A program made the translations under genes and the position numbers. Below, in pieces: positions 5,445-7,544 of a stretch of DNA of 7,544 nucleotides (positions within the stretch are counted from its first letter, which is position 1; each line of letters opens with the position of its first letter). The DNA is from Deferribacteres bacterium (GTDB lineage Bacteria; Nitrospirota; Thermodesulfovibrionia; UBA6902). The notes under the pieces are model-generated. The model had not been told where the DNA came from. It saw nothing but the letters and a program-made list of their open reading frames with translations, and searched no databases. The stretch is taken from positions 1 to 7,544 of the forward strand of contig JAADFS010000244.1 in NCBI GenBank assembly GCA_013152795.1, written 5' to 3'.

Positions 5445-5731
5445 TTGGGGGGCAGGGATTTCCTCAGTTTTCTGTCGGCCTCGATAATTTTATCCGCATT
5501 GTCTCCTGTCAGTTCCCATGAATAGCTGCCGTTGGAATTCCGCTTTAATTTTATTTTTACGGGTTTCTGCGGCCTTATCTCCCTTATTTCAGGCACCTGC
5601 CTGAAGACAGGTTCTTTCTCACTGTCCCGCCCGTCCGTACACGCATACCCCCCGAATAAAACCACCATCAAAAATACCGCAAAAAATATCCTGCATCCTG
5701 CACCATGTCCCCTGCCCACTGAGCCTTCCAT
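5438..5731 (-). CDS. Small putative lipoprotein coupled to nadE
   Basis: A 97-residue protein of unknown function. It has a basic N-terminus, a hydrophobic segment (about 15-28, IFFAVFLMVVLFGG) and GYAC with Cys31, a weak lipobox. The exported part is charged and ends in a compact segment VKIKLKRNSNGSYSWELTGDN (58-78) followed by the helix-like stretch ADKIIEADRKLRKSL. The ATG at 5731 shares its A with the TGA stop of the frame-corrected nadE (TGATG), and AGGAG (5738-5742) lies 6 bases upstream inside nadE, so translational coupling is likely. In the sequence as given, a one-base shift in nadE puts this gene in the same frame as the bulk of nadE, making it look like a C-terminal extension. 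The separate start signals argue that it is an independent gene. Confidence 0.82.
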   Translation of the reverse strand: MEGSVGRGHGAGCRIFFAVFLMVVLFGGYACTDGRDSEKEPVFRQVPEIREIRPQKPVKIKLKRNSNGSYSWELTGDNADKIIEADRKLRKSLPPNP

Positions 5732-7465
5732 CAACAACTCCTGTACCTGTTGGTTATCGGAAACCGCCTGTCTTTTCCGAATGCGCGCGGGGTTATCTTT
5801 ATCCCCGGCGGCGCCTGGCGCCTCTTGTATTCGGAGCGGTCCACCATTCTTAATAACCTTCCTGACACACTCGACATCACAGCCCGTCTTGATTATCTCA
5901 TCAAAGCTCCTGTCCTCTTCCACATACGCCTTCAGGACAGGGTCAAGCAGGTGGTAAGGCGGCAGTGAGTCCGTATCCTTCTGGCCGGGCTTAAGCTCGG
6001 CGGTCGGCTCCTTCCATAAGATTCTTTCGGGAATCAGGTCCCTGCCCTCTTTTTTATTCCTCCACCTGCACAGCTCGTACACCAGTGTCTTGGGCACGTC
6101 CTTTATAACGGCGAAACCGCCTGCCATGTCCCCGTACAGGGTGGCATAGCCCACGCTCATCTCGGACTTGTTGCCCGTTGTAAGCACAAGCCAGCCGAAT
6201 TTGTTGGAAAACGCCATCAATATGTTGCCCCTTATCCGTGCCTGGAGGTTTTCCTCTGTAATATCCGTCTCCGTCCCCCTGAAGCTTTCAGACAGTGTTT
6301 CGAGGTATGCCCTGAATATGGCGTCCACGGGAATGGTTATGATTTCAATACCGAGATTTCCGGCATGGGCGTGAGCGTCTTCACGGCTCTCCTTTGAGGT
6401 ATACATGGAGGGCATGAATAAACCATGCACGTTTTCCCTGCCGAGGGAATCAACGGCGATTGTGGTTACAAGCGCGGAATCAACGCCGCCGCTCATCCCT
6501 ATGACCACGCCCCTGAATCCGTTCTTGGTCACATAATCGCGCGTGCCGAGCATGAGCGCGTTGTATACCTTCTCGTTAACCGTCATAGAGACTGCCCGTC
6601 TCTTTGCAATCTTGGGTTTCGGTCCCTCCGCGGTCACTGATGGAATATCTATCTTTTCAATGCGCTCATCCGTGGCGACAAGGGACTTCAGCTCTTTTTT
6701 GTCCTTATGTGGTTTGCTGCCGCGTGTTTTTCCGCCGATCGCGATATCGGCGATGATAAAGTCTTCGCTGAAATATTTCCCCTTTACCAGGATTTCGCCG
6801 CCTGCATCCGCAATAAAGCTGCCTCCGTCGAACACCAACTCATCCTGGCCGCCGATTGTATTTATGTAAGCGATTATCACCCCGTACTCGCGGGCCCTTG
6901 ATGAGACAAGCCTTTCCCTGAACAATGCCTTGCCCATGTGGTAGGGGGAGGCATTGATATTGATGATCAGTTGAGCCCCGGCCAGCGCCTGGACCCTCGC
7001 GGGGCCTCTTTCATTCCATATGTCCTCGCAGATGTTGATACCGATATTGATCCCGCCGAGATTGTACACAGGGTATCTTCTGCCGGCCCGGAAGTAACGG
7101 TATTCGTCAAAGACTCCGTAGTTGGGCAGGTGCTTTTTGTGGTATGTATCAACAAGCCTGCCGCCGGAAATGAGCGCCGCTGCATTATATATCCCGCTGT
7201 CTTCATCCACGAAGCCCACCACGGCCGTGATCTCCGCCGAGGCCTCCTTTATCCTATGAAGCGCTTCGAGATTGTCCTTTACAAACTGCCGCTTCAGCAG
7301 AAGGTCTTCCGGCGGATAACCGGTCACCGCAAGCTCGGGGAAGGCCACTATATCCGCCTTTTTACTTCTGGCCTTCCTGATGCAGGAAATTATCTTTTTT
7401 GTGTTTCCTGAAAGGTCTCCGACTGTAGGATTAATCTGGGCAAGGGCTATCCTCAGATTTTTCAA
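5731..7465 (-). CDS. nadE: Glutamine-dependent NAD+ synthetase, frameshifted near C-terminus
   Basis: NadE amidates deamido-NAD+ to NAD+ using ATP and ammonia released from glutamine, the last step of NAD synthesis in the cytoplasm. The nitrilase-type glutaminase domain (about 1-265) shows Glu44 in FPELAVTGYPPEDL, a Lys at 110 or 111 before HLPNYGVFDEYRYF, and Cys146 in NICEDIW. The synthetase domain (about 290-577) has the PP-loop SGGVDS (325-330), TGNKSE (430-435) and GDMAGG (445-450). After Lys539 the frame leaves the family. A one-base shift at 5847-5848 restores MVDRSEYKRRQAPPG, PRAFGKDRR and PITNRYR to a TGA at 5731-5733, 577 residues in total, a normal length. The start is TTG with GGAG 7 bases upstream. 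Either a real mutation or an assembly error removes the C-terminus. Confidence 0.95.
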
Positions 7466-7472
7466 TGGCGGT

Positions 7473-7476
7473 CTCC
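7473..7476 (-). promoter_or_regulatory. Ribosome binding site supporting the nadE TTG start
   Basis: GGAG on the minus strand is 7 bases before the TTG at 7465, which puts MKNLRIALAQINPTVGD, a typical NadE N-terminus, at the start. A stronger AGGAG lies at 7492-7496, 26 bases before this TTG. The only in-frame near-start it could serve is ATT at 7483, which would add six residues (MQRRPP). The TTG is preferred. Confidence 0.5.
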
Positions 7477-7509
7477 GCTGAATACCAAATTCTCCTCTCG
7501 TGATGATTA

Positions 7510-7538
7510 ATAATAATTAAACGATATGTGTTTGTAAA
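7510..7538 (-). promoter_or_regulatory. Sigma-70-like promoter of nadE
   Basis: On the minus strand TTTACA (7533-7538) and TATTAT (7510-7515) are separated by exactly 17 bases, each matching 5 of 6 consensus positions. This is the best sigma-70-type match in the window. The predicted start near 7503 gives a short leader of about 40 nt before the nadE start codon. Confidence 0.65.
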
Positions 7539-7544
7539 GCCTTC

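Noticed and set aside
5840..5860. Programmed ribosomal frameshift in nadE
   Set aside because: There is no slippery heptamer, stop codon in the shift window or clear stimulatory hairpin, and the restored frame needs skipping of one base; an indel is simpler.
7462..7488. Eight-codon leader frame starting TTG and ending over the nadE start
   Set aside because: The strong AGGAG is only 3 bases from this TTG, too close for good initiation, and the peptide has no regulatory codon pattern.

Overview
The window reads as ordinary bacterial chromosome with every supported gene on the minus strand, so transcription runs from high to low coordinates. Several traits suggest a Gram-negative, diderm, free-living environmental bacterium: an Oxa1/YidC insertase with a large periplasmic domain, three lipoproteins (one with a weak lipobox), a PEP-CTERM (exosortase) substrate and a sigma-54-type promoter. 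The rpmH-yidD-yidC cluster has no rnpA in its usual place. This fits lineages that use another RNase P, and I lean towards Nitrospirota or a relative. That placement is inference and no phylogenetic marker was tested.

Region by region, in transcription order. (1) 7544-5438: a sigma-70-like promoter (7510-7538) leads into nadE, glutamine-dependent NAD+ synthetase. The nadE reading frame breaks at about 5847-5848, and the family's C-terminus continues in another frame to a stop at 5731-5733. A small putative lipoprotein gene (5438-5731) overlaps that stop by one base. Read without correction, the broken frame makes a false 675-residue NadE-lipoprotein fusion. (2) 5437-5081: a 357-bp regulatory gap with a heptamer repeat, an inverted repeat followed by T7 (possible nadE terminator), a well-matched sigma-54 promoter, a leader hairpin and a perfect 16-bp palindrome next to a ribosome binding site. 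(3) 5080-3442: a PEP-CTERM surface protein gene followed closely by a lipoprotein with seven Ycf48/BNR-like repeats. They are probably one sigma-54-driven operon ending in a strong terminator at 3381-3408. (4) 3441-2174: a gap with a candidate promoter, then a lipoprotein with a C-terminal choice-of-anchor-type motif and a GC-rich hairpin downstream. (5) 2173-1: a promoter, then rpmH (L34), yidD and yidC. yidC runs off the left edge.

Functionally there is one housekeeping unit for NAD synthesis, one for ribosome protein and membrane protein insertion, and between them a cell-envelope module of exported or anchored proteins. The points most worth a second look are the missing rnpA, the nadE frame break, and the sigma-54-controlled PEP-CTERM/propeller operon with its structured leader. 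I found no CRISPR array, tRNA, rRNA or recognisable transposase.
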